From Synergistaceae bacterium (lineage in GTDB: Bacteria; Synergistota; Synergistia; Synergistales; Aminobacteriaceae): a DNA stretch of 64,000 nucleotides. The stretch lies in contig JAHDKT010000029.1 in NCBI GenBank assembly GCA_018436725.1, positions 62,001 through 126,000 on the forward strand. The letters run 5' to 3'. A program made the position numbers and the translations under genes. Numbering within the stretch: position 1 is the first letter of the stretch; each line of letters opens with the position of its first letter. The notes under the pieces are model-generated. The model was not told the origin of the DNA. It made no database searches and saw only the letters and a program-made list of their open reading frames with translations. This document shows, in pieces, positions 7,813 to 15,775 of this stretch.

Positions 7813-8763
7813 ATGAAGAAGGGAATTCTGGCACTAGCGCTCATCGGTATCATGGTTTTTGCGTCGACAGGAGTGGCCGACACGTTCATCACCATCGGCA
7901 GCGGCGGCGTGGGCGGAACGTACTACCCCCTCGGCGGGGCCATGGCCGAGGTGCTGACCAACGCGGGAATCGGCGTACGAGCGACGTCGCGCTCCACTTC
8001 CGCGTCGCGTGAGAACTGCCGTCTTGTGGCTTCCGGACGCGCGCATATCGGTATGACCATGGGATCCGCGCTCTACCAGGCGATCACCGGCACGGAGGCC
8101 TTCGAACCGGACGGCAAGCTTCCCCTGCAGATCCTCATGAGCATGTACCCCGCGCCGCAGCACCTCGTCACCGTGAAGGGCTCCGGCATCACCAAGCTGG
8201 AGGATATCAAGGGAAAGAGAGTCTCCGTGGGCGCCCCCGGCGGAGGAGACCAGATCCTCACCAACCTTATACTTGCAGCGGCCGGTATCGATCCGGACAA
8301 GGACTTTACGAAACAGCAGCTCACGCAGCCGGAGGGCGTCATGGCGCTGAAGGACGGCAATGTGGACGCGGTCTTCTGGAATTTCGCCGCCCCCGGCTCC
8401 GCAGTGCTCGAAGTGGCCGCGCAGCGTGAAGTCGTGATGATTCCGCTCGAAGAGGAACTCGTGCAGAAGGTCATCGCGGCGAATCCGTTCCTGATCCCCT
8501 ACACGATCAAGGCGGGCGTTTACGAGAGCATCAAGGAAGATATCCGGACGATCGCCGACAGCAACTACCTCGTGGTGAAAAACGATATGGACGAGGCGCT
8601 CTCTTACAACCTGGTGAAGACGATTATCGAGAACAGAGACAAGTTCATGAACATCACGACGCAGGCGGCTCACTTCGTGGCTGAAGAGGCGAGCGTCGGC
8701 ATCACCGACTTCGTTTCGGGCGCGAAGAAGTATTTCAAAGAACAGGGAGTCGACATGAAATAA
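7813..8763 (+). CDS. TAXI family TRAP transporter solute-binding protein
   Basis: 316 residues with a signal peptide (about 1-22) and a mature N-terminus ITIGSGGVGGTYYPLGGAMA, the hallmark of TAXI binding proteins, which commonly carry glutamate or other carboxylates. It captures the substrate in the periplasm for the fused permease encoded next. ATG 7813 follows GGAGG at a good distance. A strong hairpin separates it from the permease gene, which would keep binding protein in excess, as is usual for binding-protein transporters. Confidence 0.92.
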   Translation: MKKGILALALIGIMVFASTGVADTFITIGSGGVGGTYYPLGGAMAEVLTNAGIGVRATSRSTSASRENCRLVASGRAHIGMTMGSALYQAITGTEAFEPDGKLPLQILMSMYPAPQHLVTVKGSGITKLEDIKGKRVSVGAPGGGDQILTNLILAAAGIDPDKDFTKQQLTQPEGVMALKDGNVDAVFWNFAAPGSAVLEVAAQREVVMIPLEEELVQKVIAANPFLIPYTIKAGVYESIKEDIRTIADSNYLVVKNDMDEALSYNLVKTIIENRDKFMNITTQAAHFVAEEASVGITDFVSGAKKYFKEQGVDMK

Positions 8764-8797
8764 GAAAGCGTCGCTCGAGGTTGGAGCTGTGTATCCT

Positions 8798-8834
8798 TCC
8801 CGGCCGGTCCTTCGCGGTCGGCCGGGAGTTTTTT
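8798..8834 (+). terminator. Hairpin with T tract between TRAP binding protein and permease
   Basis: TCCCGGCCG (8798-8806) pairs with CGGCCGGGA (8819-8827), followed by GTTTTTT. It is probably a partial terminator or 3' stabiliser of the binding-protein mRNA. Confidence 0.75.
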
Positions 8835-8869
8835 CAAGAACCTATTTCGCTCCGTCTGGAGGTTTGTAG

Positions 8870-10825
8870 ATGACGACTGAAAACAATCCGCCCATGGAAC
8901 AGATTCCTCTGCAGAAAGAGATCGTCGAAGGACGAAAGAGGGAGCTTGAAGGGTGGCAATATTGGGTGGTGGCGGGTATCGCGCTTGCCGCGTCGCTGTT
9001 CCACCTGTACACGGCGGCTTTCGGTCTCCTCTCCGCGATGTATCAGAGAGGTGTCCACTGGATGTTCATGGGGAGCCTGATCTTCTTGATCTACCCGGCG
9101 ACCAAGTCCCGTCCGAAGAACAAAATCGACTTCTGGGACTGGATTCTTGCGGGAATGGTGGTCGTCGGCTGCCTGAACATCCTCCTGAACTGGGAGGCGA
9201 TCGCGATGCGCGAGGGAATGCCCGTCGCTTCCGATATCTATCTGGGAATCATGATGGTGATCCTGGTCATCGAAGCCGGCCGCCGCGCCATGGGGTGGCC
9301 TCTGCCCATCGTGGCCATCATCGCGACGATCTACGCGCTCTTCGGCCCCTACTTCCCCGGCGTGCTCGGGCACGGGGGATTCCCCTTGGAGGAGCTTGCG
9401 CCCTTCCAGTATCTGCGCACCGACGGTATCTTCGGCGTGCCGCTCGGCGTTTCGGCATCGTTCATCTTTCTTTTCGTCCTCTTCGGGGCGATTCTGAGTG
9501 TCTCCGGTGCGGGGCAGTTCTTCATCGATCTTTCGCTCGCCCTCACCGGCAAGAGCCAAGGAGGCCCCGGTAAAGCGGCGGTTGTGGCCAGCGGTCTTAT
9601 GGGGACGGTCTCCGGCAGCTCCGTAGCGAACGCGGTGACGACCGGCGCCTTCACCATCCCCTTGATGAAGGAGGCCGGGTACAGCGCAACGTTCTCGGGA
9701 GCCGTGGTCGCCGCTTCATCCACCGGTGGTCAGGTCATGCCTCCGGTCATGGGAGCGGCGGCGTTCATCATGGCCCAGTTTCTCGGCATATCCTACTGGG
9801 ATATCGTCGTGGCGGCGGCGCTCCCCGCAACGCTTTATTTCATCTCCATCATCGCGATGGTGCACTTCCGCGCGGGGCGAAGGGGGATAAAGAGCCTCAC
9901 CGATGAAACCGCACCGAAGGTAGGGAAGGTGCTGCGCGAGGGGTGGCATCTCTTGTTGCCTATCATCACGCTCGTCGTCTTCCTCGCCTACGGGTATTCC
10001 GCAGTGAAAGCGGTCTTCTGGTCGATCATCATCATGATTGCTGTCTCTTGGTTGGGGAAGGCACAGTACCGGATGACGCCGAAGCGTGTTCTCGACGCGT
10101 TGATCAGCGGAGGTATGGGCGCCGTGGAAGTTGCCGCCGCGTGCGCATGCTCGGGGCTCGTCATCGGAGTCATCGGTATTACCGGAGTCGGGCTTGCCTT
10201 CTCCTCCTTCGTCATCAGCCTCTCCGGGGGAGTGCTTCCTCTCGCGCTCTTCCTTACGATGATCGGCTCCATCATTCTCGGCATGGGGGTTCCTACAACG
10301 GCGCAGTACATCATCACTTCGACGCTGGCGGCTCCCGCGCTCTTCCAGATGGGAGTTCCGCTCATGTCGGCGCACCTCTTCTGCCTTTACTTCGGCGTGC
10401 TCGCCGATGTGACCCCCCCGGTGGCGCTGGCCACCTACGCGGCCGCAGGCATCGCGAGGAGCAACGCGATCAAGACGGGGTTCACCGCGCTGCTCACCGC
10501 TATGGCCGGGTTCCTTGTCCCCTATATGTTCGTGTACAATAACCACCTGCTCTTCCAGGGGAGCCTGCTGCAGATCGCGTTCTCCTTCGGTACCGCGCTG
10601 ATGGCTATCATCGGTCTCGCAGCAGCGGTTCAGGGGTACTACTTCTCCGTTCTTTCGATCTTCGAGAGAGCGCTTCTGCTTATCGTTCCTTTCTTGCTGA
10701 TCGTACCGAATCTCGTTACCGACGTGATCGCGCTCGTCATTCTCGTGGGCGTTTTTCTCTGGCAAAAGCACAAAGCGGGGCGGCGCACGAAAAGCAATCC
10801 CGTATCGGACGCTGCACAATCTTAA
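8870..10825 (+). CDS. TRAP transporter fused permease (4TM plus 12TM, TAXI type)
   Basis: 651 residues, almost all membrane helices. The small DctQ-like subunit (roughly the first 160 residues) is fused to the large DctM-like subunit, as is normal for TAXI systems. DctM features are seen in GLMGTVSGSSVANAVTTG, GGQVMPPVMGAAAFIMA and GMGVPTTAQYI near the C-terminal repeat. It uses the sodium gradient to import the solute delivered by the upstream binding protein. It ends 17 bases before the CoA-transferase gene, with GGAGG in the gap, so transport and activation are probably co-expressed. Confidence 0.93.
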   Translation: MTTENNPPMEQIPLQKEIVEGRKRELEGWQYWVVAGIALAASLFHLYTAAFGLLSAMYQRGVHWMFMGSLIFLIYPATKSRPKNKIDFWDWILAGMVVVGCLNILLNWEAIAMREGMPVASDIYLGIMMVILVIEAGRRAMGWPLPIVAIIATIYALFGPYFPGVLGHGGFPLEELAPFQYLRTDGIFGVPLGVSASFIFLFVLFGAILSVSGAGQFFIDLSLALTGKSQGGPGKAAVVASGLMGTVSGSSVANAVTTGAFTIPLMKEAGYSATFSGAVVAASSTGGQVMPPVMGAAAFIMAQFLGISYWDIVVAAALPATLYFISIIAMVHFRAGRRGIKSLTDETAPKVGKVLREGWHLLLPIITLVVFLAYGYSAVKAVFWSIIIMIAVSWLGKAQYRMTPKRVLDALISGGMGAVEVAAACACSGLVIGVIGITGVGLAFSSFVISLSGGVLPLALFLTMIGSIILGMGVPTTAQYIITSTLAAPALFQMGVPLMSAHLFCLYFGVLADVTPPVALATYAAAGIARSNAIKTGFTALLTAMAGFLVPYMFVYNNHLLFQGSLLQIAFSFGTALMAIIGLAAAVQGYYFSVLSIFERALLLIVPFLLIVPNLVTDVIALVILVGVFLWQKHKAGRRTKSNPVSDAAQS

Positions 10826-10842
10826 GGAGGTGGCATCTCTTC

Positions 10843-11550
10843 ATGGCGCATAAGCTCATCAAGCCCGTCATGTCCGCCGAGGAGGCCGTGACGCACATAA
10901 AGACAGGTTCTTCGCTGATGGTGGGAGGATTCAACTACGCGGGGGTTCCCTACACTCTCATCGACGCGCTTGCGGCGCAGGGCACGGACAACCTGCATCT
11001 TATAGCGAACGACACTCTCTACGCGAACGACCAGCACCCCGAAGGGATAGGGCACGGCAAGCTCGTGGTGAACGGCCAGTGCCGCAAGGTGACAGCGTCG
11101 CATATTGGGTTGAATCGGGCGACGCAGAGACTCTTCAACGAGGGGAAGATGGAACTTGAACTGGTGCCGCAGGGCTCCTTCGTCGAGCGAATCCGCTGCG
11201 GCGGATTCGGCCTCGGAGGCTTTCTTACGCCGACCGGCGTCGGAACGATTCACGAGGAGGGGAAGCAGGTCCTCGAGGTCAACGGGAAAAAATTCATTCT
11301 CGAACTTCCCCTTAAGGCGGACGTGGCGATCATTCGCGGGTACAAAGCCGACCGATGGGGAAACCTTACCTACTACGGTACGGGGCGGAACTTCAACCCC
11401 GCAATGGCCACGGCGGCCGACCTGGTGATCGCGGAGGTCGATATGATCCTCGCTCAGGGGAACATCGACCCCAACGACGTCGTAACGCCCGGAATGCTCG
11501 TCGATATCCTTGTTCTGAAAGGAGACGGATACTATGCTTCCCGTACTTGA
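10843..11550 (+). CDS. atoD: 3-oxoacid/acetate CoA-transferase, subunit A (AtoD-like)
   Basis: 235 residues. Together with subunit B it moves CoA between acids such as acetoacetate and acetate or acetyl-CoA in the cytoplasm. Family features: MVGGFNYAGVPYTLIDAL near the N-terminus, VPQGSFVERIRCGGFGLGG, and FLTPTGVG. The last 17 bases overlap subunit B. The neighbouring thiolase makes acetoacetate or a related short 3-oxo acid the most likely substrate. Exact acyl specificity cannot be read. Confidence 0.88.
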   Translation: MAHKLIKPVMSAEEAVTHIKTGSSLMVGGFNYAGVPYTLIDALAAQGTDNLHLIANDTLYANDQHPEGIGHGKLVVNGQCRKVTASHIGLNRATQRLFNEGKMELELVPQGSFVERIRCGGFGLGGFLTPTGVGTIHEEGKQVLEVNGKKFILELPLKADVAIIRGYKADRWGNLTYYGTGRNFNPAMATAADLVIAEVDMILAQGNIDPNDVVTPGMLVDILVLKGDGYYASRT

Positions 11551-12208
11551 TGAAGAAGTCGTCCGCCATAGAGTAGCGAAACGAATCGCGCTCGATTTCG
11601 AGGACGGCGCCGTGGTGAACCTCGGCATCGGCATTCCGACGCTGGTTTCGGACTACCTTCCCGAAGGTGTGCATGTTCTGCTGCAGACGGAGAACGGCGT
11701 CATCGGCGCAGGGCCGAAACCCGAGGTGGACGACCTGCGCCTCATCGGCGCGGGGGGGCGCTGCCTCTCGCTGCTTCCGGGCTCGTCGATCGTCGCCAGC
11801 GATATGAGCTTCGGTCTCATCAGGGGCGGTCATCTTGATGCTACTGTGCTCGGCGCGCTGGAGGTCGACAGCCGCGCGAATCTCGCCAACTGGATGGTCC
11901 CGGGAAAGATGGTTCCCGGCATGGGGGGGGCGATGGATCTGGTGACCGGCGCGCGAGCCGTCTATGTCGCTACTACCCACTGCGACAAGAAGGGGAACCC
12001 GAAGCTCGTGAAGGAGTGTTCGCTGCCGCTCACGGGAAAAAACGTGGTCAGCGTTGTCGTCACCGAGTTTTGTCTTGTGCGGAGGGTCGACGGAAAGATG
12101 GTGCTCTGCGAGATCTCACCCGAGGTGACTCTTGAGGAACTGAAGGCGAATACGACGATGGAGTTCGACGTCTCTCCGGATCTCGCGCCCATGAAGGGCA
12201 TCGAGTGA
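11534..12208 (+). CDS. atoA: 3-oxoacid/acetate CoA-transferase, subunit B (AtoA-like)
   Basis: 224 residues. It carries the catalytic Glu that forms the CoA thioester, in LQTENGVIGAG (Glu about residue 55), and the NLGIGIPTLV and VAVTTHCDKKG-type segments (here VATTHCDKKGNPK). It starts inside the end of subunit A, so the two are translated together in a fixed ratio. 24 bases separate it from the thiolase gene. Confidence 0.9.
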   Translation: MLPVLDEEVVRHRVAKRIALDFEDGAVVNLGIGIPTLVSDYLPEGVHVLLQTENGVIGAGPKPEVDDLRLIGAGGRCLSLLPGSSIVASDMSFGLIRGGHLDATVLGALEVDSRANLANWMVPGKMVPGMGGAMDLVTGARAVYVATTHCDKKGNPKLVKECSLPLTGKNVVSVVVTEFCLVRRVDGKMVLCEISPEVTLEELKANTTMEFDVSPDLAPMKGIE

Positions 12209-12232
12209 CCTTGTGCGAAAGGATAGAGGACA

Positions 12233-13414
12233 ATGGGTAGACCGGTTATTGTAAGCGCGTGCAGAACGCCCGGGGGTAAGTTCGGCGGGGCGCTCAAGGA
12301 CCTGACAGCTCCCGACCTGGGCGCGATCGCCCTCGCCGAGGCGGTGAAGCGTTCCGGGATCTCGCCGGAGAACATCGGAGAGGTCATCATGGGGAACGGC
12401 TGGCAGGCCGGCGTCGGGGCCAATCCTGCCCGTATCGCGATGTTCCGGGCGGGGCTTCCCCAGTCCATTCCCGCGTTCACCGTGAACAAGCGATGCGGTT
12501 CGAGCCTGAAGACGGCGATGCTCGCGGCGGACAAGATCCGCCTCGGCGACATGGTCGCGGTGGCGGCGGGCGGCATGGAGAGCGCGTCGAACGCGCCGTA
12601 CATCCTTCCGGACGCCCGCTGGGGGTACCGGATGGGCGAGAAGAAGGCGCTCGACGACCTTCACAAGGACGGTTTCCACTGCCCTCTTACGGACATGCTC
12701 ATGGGGGCAACCGCCGAGGTGCTTGTGGAGGAGCGCTCCATCAGCCGCGAGGAGCAGGACGAGTATGCGCTCAATAGTCACAGAAAAGCCGTCGCGGCCA
12801 TCGAAGGAGGGTTTTTCGCCGACGAGATCGTCCCGGTGCCGCTGAAAGATAAAAAAAGGGGGACCGTCCTCTTCGACACGGACGAGATACCGCGGAGCGA
12901 TACGACGCCGGAGTCGCTGGCGAAACTCCCGGCGCTCTTCAAAAAGGACGGTACCATAACGGCCGGTTCCAGCTCCGCCCTGTGCGACGCCGGGAGCGCG
13001 TACATCGTCGCGGACGGAGACTGGGCTGTGGCGAACGGGCTGACGCCGCTGGCGGAGATCCTCGGCTATGCGTCGGGAGCGCTCGATGCGCTGCACATGG
13101 GTCTCGGACCCGTAGTGGCCATGCCGAAGGCGCTGGAACGGGCTGGGAAGGCGCTTGAGGATATGGAGATCATCGAGATCAACGAGGCCTTTTCGGCGCA
13201 GATCCTGGCCTGCCACCGGGATATGCCGTTCGACATGGAGAAGCTGAATCCGTGCGGGGGCGCTATCGCCCTCGGCCACCCGATAGGCGCCACGGGCGGG
13301 AAGATCCTTGCGACGCTGATCTACTCGCTGAAGCGGCAGAAGAAGGAGCTGGGGATCGTCAGCGCGTGCATCGGCGGGGGCCAGGGCGTGGCCATGGTGC
13401 TGCGGAACCTGTAA
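12233..13414 (+). CDS. Acetyl-CoA C-acyltransferase (thiolase)
   Basis: 393 residues, normal length for a degradative or biosynthetic thiolase. The nucleophile is Cys88 in NKRCGSSLKT. GHPIGATGG holds the catalytic His and CIGGGQG the second Cys near the C-terminus. It would split acetoacetyl-CoA (or another 3-oxoacyl-CoA) made by the preceding CoA-transferase into acetyl-CoA units. It is the last gene of the cluster and is followed by a strong hairpin. Acetyl-CoA acetyltransferase is the likeliest specificity; a longer 3-oxoacyl substrate is not excluded. Confidence 0.9.
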   Translation: MGRPVIVSACRTPGGKFGGALKDLTAPDLGAIALAEAVKRSGISPENIGEVIMGNGWQAGVGANPARIAMFRAGLPQSIPAFTVNKRCGSSLKTAMLAADKIRLGDMVAVAAGGMESASNAPYILPDARWGYRMGEKKALDDLHKDGFHCPLTDMLMGATAEVLVEERSISREEQDEYALNSHRKAVAAIEGGFFADEIVPVPLKDKKRGTVLFDTDEIPRSDTTPESLAKLPALFKKDGTITAGSSSALCDAGSAYIVADGDWAVANGLTPLAEILGYASGALDALHMGLGPVVAMPKALERAGKALEDMEIIEINEAFSAQILACHRDMPFDMEKLNPCGGAIALGHPIGATGGKILATLIYSLKRQKKELGIVSACIGGGQGVAMVLRNL

Positions 13415-13444
13415 GAGAAACGGAAGGCGACATCATCGCTAATC

Positions 13445-13492
13445 AAAGCGTGCGGACCGCTTTTTCGCAGGTTCCGCGCGCTTTCTAGTTTC
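13445..13492 (+). terminator. Hairpin terminator after the thiolase gene
   Basis: A stem of about 13 bp with one wobble and one bulge: AAAGCGTGCGGA (13445-13456) with TCCGCGCGCTTT (13473-13484). The T-rich 3' side and CTAGTTT follow. Confidence 0.6.
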
Positions 13493-13684
13493 GCAGGACC
13501 CTCTACGCTCTGAAAGCCTGCTGTTCCGGCGCGGAAACGCTTGCAAAAACAGCGCGGGTGGGCGATAATAGATACGAAAAAGCAGTTTTTTCTGTCGTCA
13601 TCATGAAGAGCCAACAGGGCCCCGGATCGAATCCGTGGCCTTGTGTATTGTTGCGCTTTTCATCGTGTGAGAGGGGGGATAGCT

Positions 13685-13930
13685 GTGAGCAGAGCTTTTA
13701 TGAAGGAGAACGAGGATCAGGAGAGCTACCTGGAGTGGCAGAAGCTTCTTCGGGATAGGGAGGAATTGCTGCGCATCCTGGAGAAGAAGAAACGGTATCT
13801 TCAGGAGGATCCGGCCGCGGTGACTATACCCGAGGAGAAGCGCCGCGAGATGATAGCGAAATACGAGGCGGAGGCTGAGGAGGTTCGACGCCTTCTTGAG
13901 GAGATGCTGGCGGAGACGCCGACTCCCTGA
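13685..13930 (+). CDS. Small coiled-coil protein of unknown function
   Basis: 81 residues from GTG 13685, chosen because a G-rich ribosome site (13671-13678) lies just upstream; ATG 13700 is an alternative. Nearly the whole protein is predicted charged alpha helix with heptad-like Leu spacing (LLRDREELLRILEKKKRYL), a short break at DPAAVTIPEEK, then a second helix. There is no signal peptide, membrane segment or Cys. It stands alone, convergent with the nitroreductase. I do not recognise the family. Confidence 0.6.
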   Translation: MSRAFMKENEDQESYLEWQKLLRDREELLRILEKKKRYLQEDPAAVTIPEEKRREMIAKYEAEAEEVRRLLEEMLAETPTP

Positions 13931-13953
13931 TTCTCCGCAGAACAGGTGCTTTT

Positions 13954-14006
13954 GGAAACCGCCGTATTTCGGGAACGCTTATCGTCCCCGGCGTACGGCG
14001 GTTTCC
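13954..14006. terminator. Inverted repeat between convergent genes
   Basis: A perfect 13-bp repeat GGAAACCGCCGTA (13954-13966) and TACGGCGGTTTCC (13994-14006) with a 27-base loop and no clear T tract on either side. It may act as a bidirectional terminator or protect mRNA ends. Confidence 0.5.
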
Positions 14007-14025
14007 ATTGTATCCTAGCGTGCGG

Positions 14026-14763
14026 TTACTCCTGCTTCGGATAGCCGACGGGCATCGCGTAGAGCGGCGTCTCCTCGGCGGGAATGGAGAAGGCCTCTTT
14101 CAGAGCTTCCCCGTTGATCCCTCCCGCGGAGACCGTTCCAAGGCCGAGAGCCGTTGCCTGAAGATAGACGTTCTGGGATGCGTGGCCTGTTTCCGCGTCG
14201 ACGCAGAAGCGTGCGGTATCTCCGAGCGTCGCCTCGAGCTGCTCGTACCGTCCTGTGATGATGAGGACGACGGGGGCCGAAAGAATCCAGGGTTGACGAA
14301 TGGCCGTCATCGCCCGTTCTTTCGCCGGCCCGGAGAAGACGGGAATGAGGGAGTGGTTTTCAGGCAGGTACGCATAGAAGCCGGGCGGAAGATCGGCGAC
14401 GCTTTCCACGACGGCGTAGACGCGGAGCGGGTAGGTACTCATGGCGGAGGGGGCTGTGCGGTATCCTTTCTCAGGCAGGGTGATCCCTTGGGCTGCCCAG
14501 AGCAGCTGTCCCAGATGGCCGAGCGGAACCGCCCTGTTCTCGAAGGCGCGGACGGAACGCCGTTTCGCCAGCGTTTCCTCCAGGGAGACGGTCCCCTCGA
14601 CGGAAGGAGCGGGAAGCCTGACCGGTTCTCCTAAAACAGCGATCAGAGGGGCGGACGCGGAGCGGGCGAAGATGAACGGGGAGAGCTTCCAGAAGGCGAA
14701 GCTTCCTCCGACGACGAGCAACAGAAACGCAAACACGCCGAAAAAGAAGAAAAATCTTTTCAT
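14026..14763 (-). CDS. SagB-type nitroreductase family oxidoreductase, membrane-anchored
   Basis: 245 residues. One N-terminal membrane helix (about 4-27) anchors a flavin-dependent nitroreductase-like domain (about 60-245). RRSVRAFENRAVPLGHLGQL and QNVYLQATALGLGTVSAGG are the usual FMN-binding regions. The best match is the SagB/ThcOx subgroup of stand-alone dehydrogenases, of which many act on unknown small molecules; no RiPP precursor or cyclodehydratase gene lies nearby. The catalytic domain would face the periplasm if the helix is a signal anchor, which is unusual for FMN enzymes. Confidence 0.75.
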   Translation of the reverse strand: MKRFFFFFGVFAFLLLVVGGSFAFWKLSPFIFARSASAPLIAVLGEPVRLPAPSVEGTVSLEETLAKRRSVRAFENRAVPLGHLGQLLWAAQGITLPEKGYRTAPSAMSTYPLRVYAVVESVADLPPGFYAYLPENHSLIPVFSGPAKERAMTAIRQPWILSAPVVLIITGRYEQLEATLGDTARFCVDAETGHASQNVYLQATALGLGTVSAGGINGEALKEAFSIPAEETPLYAMPVGYPKQE

Positions 14764-14823
14764 TGTTCCTTTTGCCTCCTTGGCAATATGGTAAGGATTA
14801 CTGAGCAGCCATAAATTACGGGA

Positions 14824-14838
14824 GTGCTATTATAGCAC
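14824..14838. promoter_or_regulatory. Perfect 15-base palindrome upstream of the DUF362-tat operon
   Basis: GTGCTA-TTA-TAGCAC, with a TATTAT -10-like box at its centre. It lies 26 bases before the DUF362 start codon between divergent genes, which suits an operator. No regulator is linked to it. Confidence 0.5.
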
Positions 14839-14863
14839 GACAGCTGTTCGAGGAGGTGTGAGA

Positions 14864-15775
14864 ATGGATCGAAGAGAGTTTTTGAAGAGGAGTCTTGCGG
14901 CGGGAATCGGCGGCGCGGCGCTGTTGCTTCCGGGAAGAGTGAAGAGTATCTTCGCGGAAACCGGAAAGCTGCCGGGGCTCGCGGCGGTTCGCGGAGGAGA
15001 ACCGGGGGAGATGTTCGACCGCGGCATCGCCGCCCTCGGAGGAATGGAGCGTTTCGTGAAGAAGGGGCAGTCTGTCGCGATCAAGCCGAACATGTCCTGG
15101 GATGTCCCGCCGGAACGCGCGGCGAACACGAATCCGGATCTCGTAGAGCGTATCGTGGTTCGCTGTCTGGAGGCGGGAGCGTCGAAGGTGTACGCTTTTG
15201 ATCACACGTGCGACCTGTGGCGGAACTGCTACGTGAACAGCGGCATCGAAAGCGCCGTCAAACGGGCGGGCGGTATCGTCTCTCCGGCGGAGTCCTCGAG
15301 CTATTACACGAAAGTCTCCATTCCGGGCGCACGAGTTCTCAAGGAGACCTCGGTTCACCGTCTGCTTCTCGACTGCGACGTGTTTATCAACGTTCCCGTG
15401 CTCAAACATCACGGCGGCGCCGGGATCACGATGGGGATGAAAAACCTTATGGGAACGGTTTGGAACAGGGGGGAGTTCCACTCAAAGGGCCTGCACCAGT
15501 GTATTGCGGATGCGAGCCTTGTCCGCAGACCGGATCTGACGGTGATCGACGCGTACCGAATGCTGACGCGCAACGGGCCTCGCGGGACCTCGGCGAGCGA
15601 TGTCACCGTGCTCAAGGCGCAGATTCTATCGACGGACATTGTTGCCGGAGACTGCGCCGGGGCGAGGATTTTCGGCCTTGATCCCAAAGATGTCGGGCAT
15701 ATTCGTCTGGGTGCGGAGCTTGGGGCGGGGACGATGGATCTCGAGTCGCTCGGCGTGGAGCGCATCGTCCTCTGA
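14864..15775 (+). CDS. Tat-exported DUF362 family protein
   Basis: 303 residues from ATG 14864, 6 bases after AGGAGGT; the GTG at 14858 directly abuts the ribosome site. The N-terminus MDRREFLKRS followed by an Ala/Gly/Leu-rich helix is a clear twin-arginine signal. The rest is a DUF362 domain, with AIKPNMSWDVPPERAAN and HHGGAGITMGMKNLMGT. DUF362 proteins often pair with ferredoxins and are thought to handle metal or redox centres, but no reaction is established. The next gene overlaps by one base (TGATG) and encodes an iron-sulfur membrane protein; tatA and tatC follow. Confidence 0.85.
   Translation: MDRREFLKRSLAAGIGGAALLLPGRVKSIFAETGKLPGLAAVRGGEPGEMFDRGIAALGGMERFVKKGQSVAIKPNMSWDVPPERAANTNPDLVERIVVRCLEAGASKVYAFDHTCDLWRNCYVNSGIESAVKRAGGIVSPAESSSYYTKVSIPGARVLKETSVHRLLLDCDVFINVPVLKHHGGAGITMGMKNLMGTVWNRGEFHSKGLHQCIADASLVRRPDLTVIDAYRMLTRNGPRGTSASDVTVLKAQILSTDIVAGDCAGARIFGLDPKDVGHIRLGAELGAGTMDLESLGVERIVL

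Noticed and set aside
14026..14763. RiPP cluster around the SagB-type nitroreductase
   Set aside because: No precursor peptide, cyclodehydratase or transporter genes adjacent.
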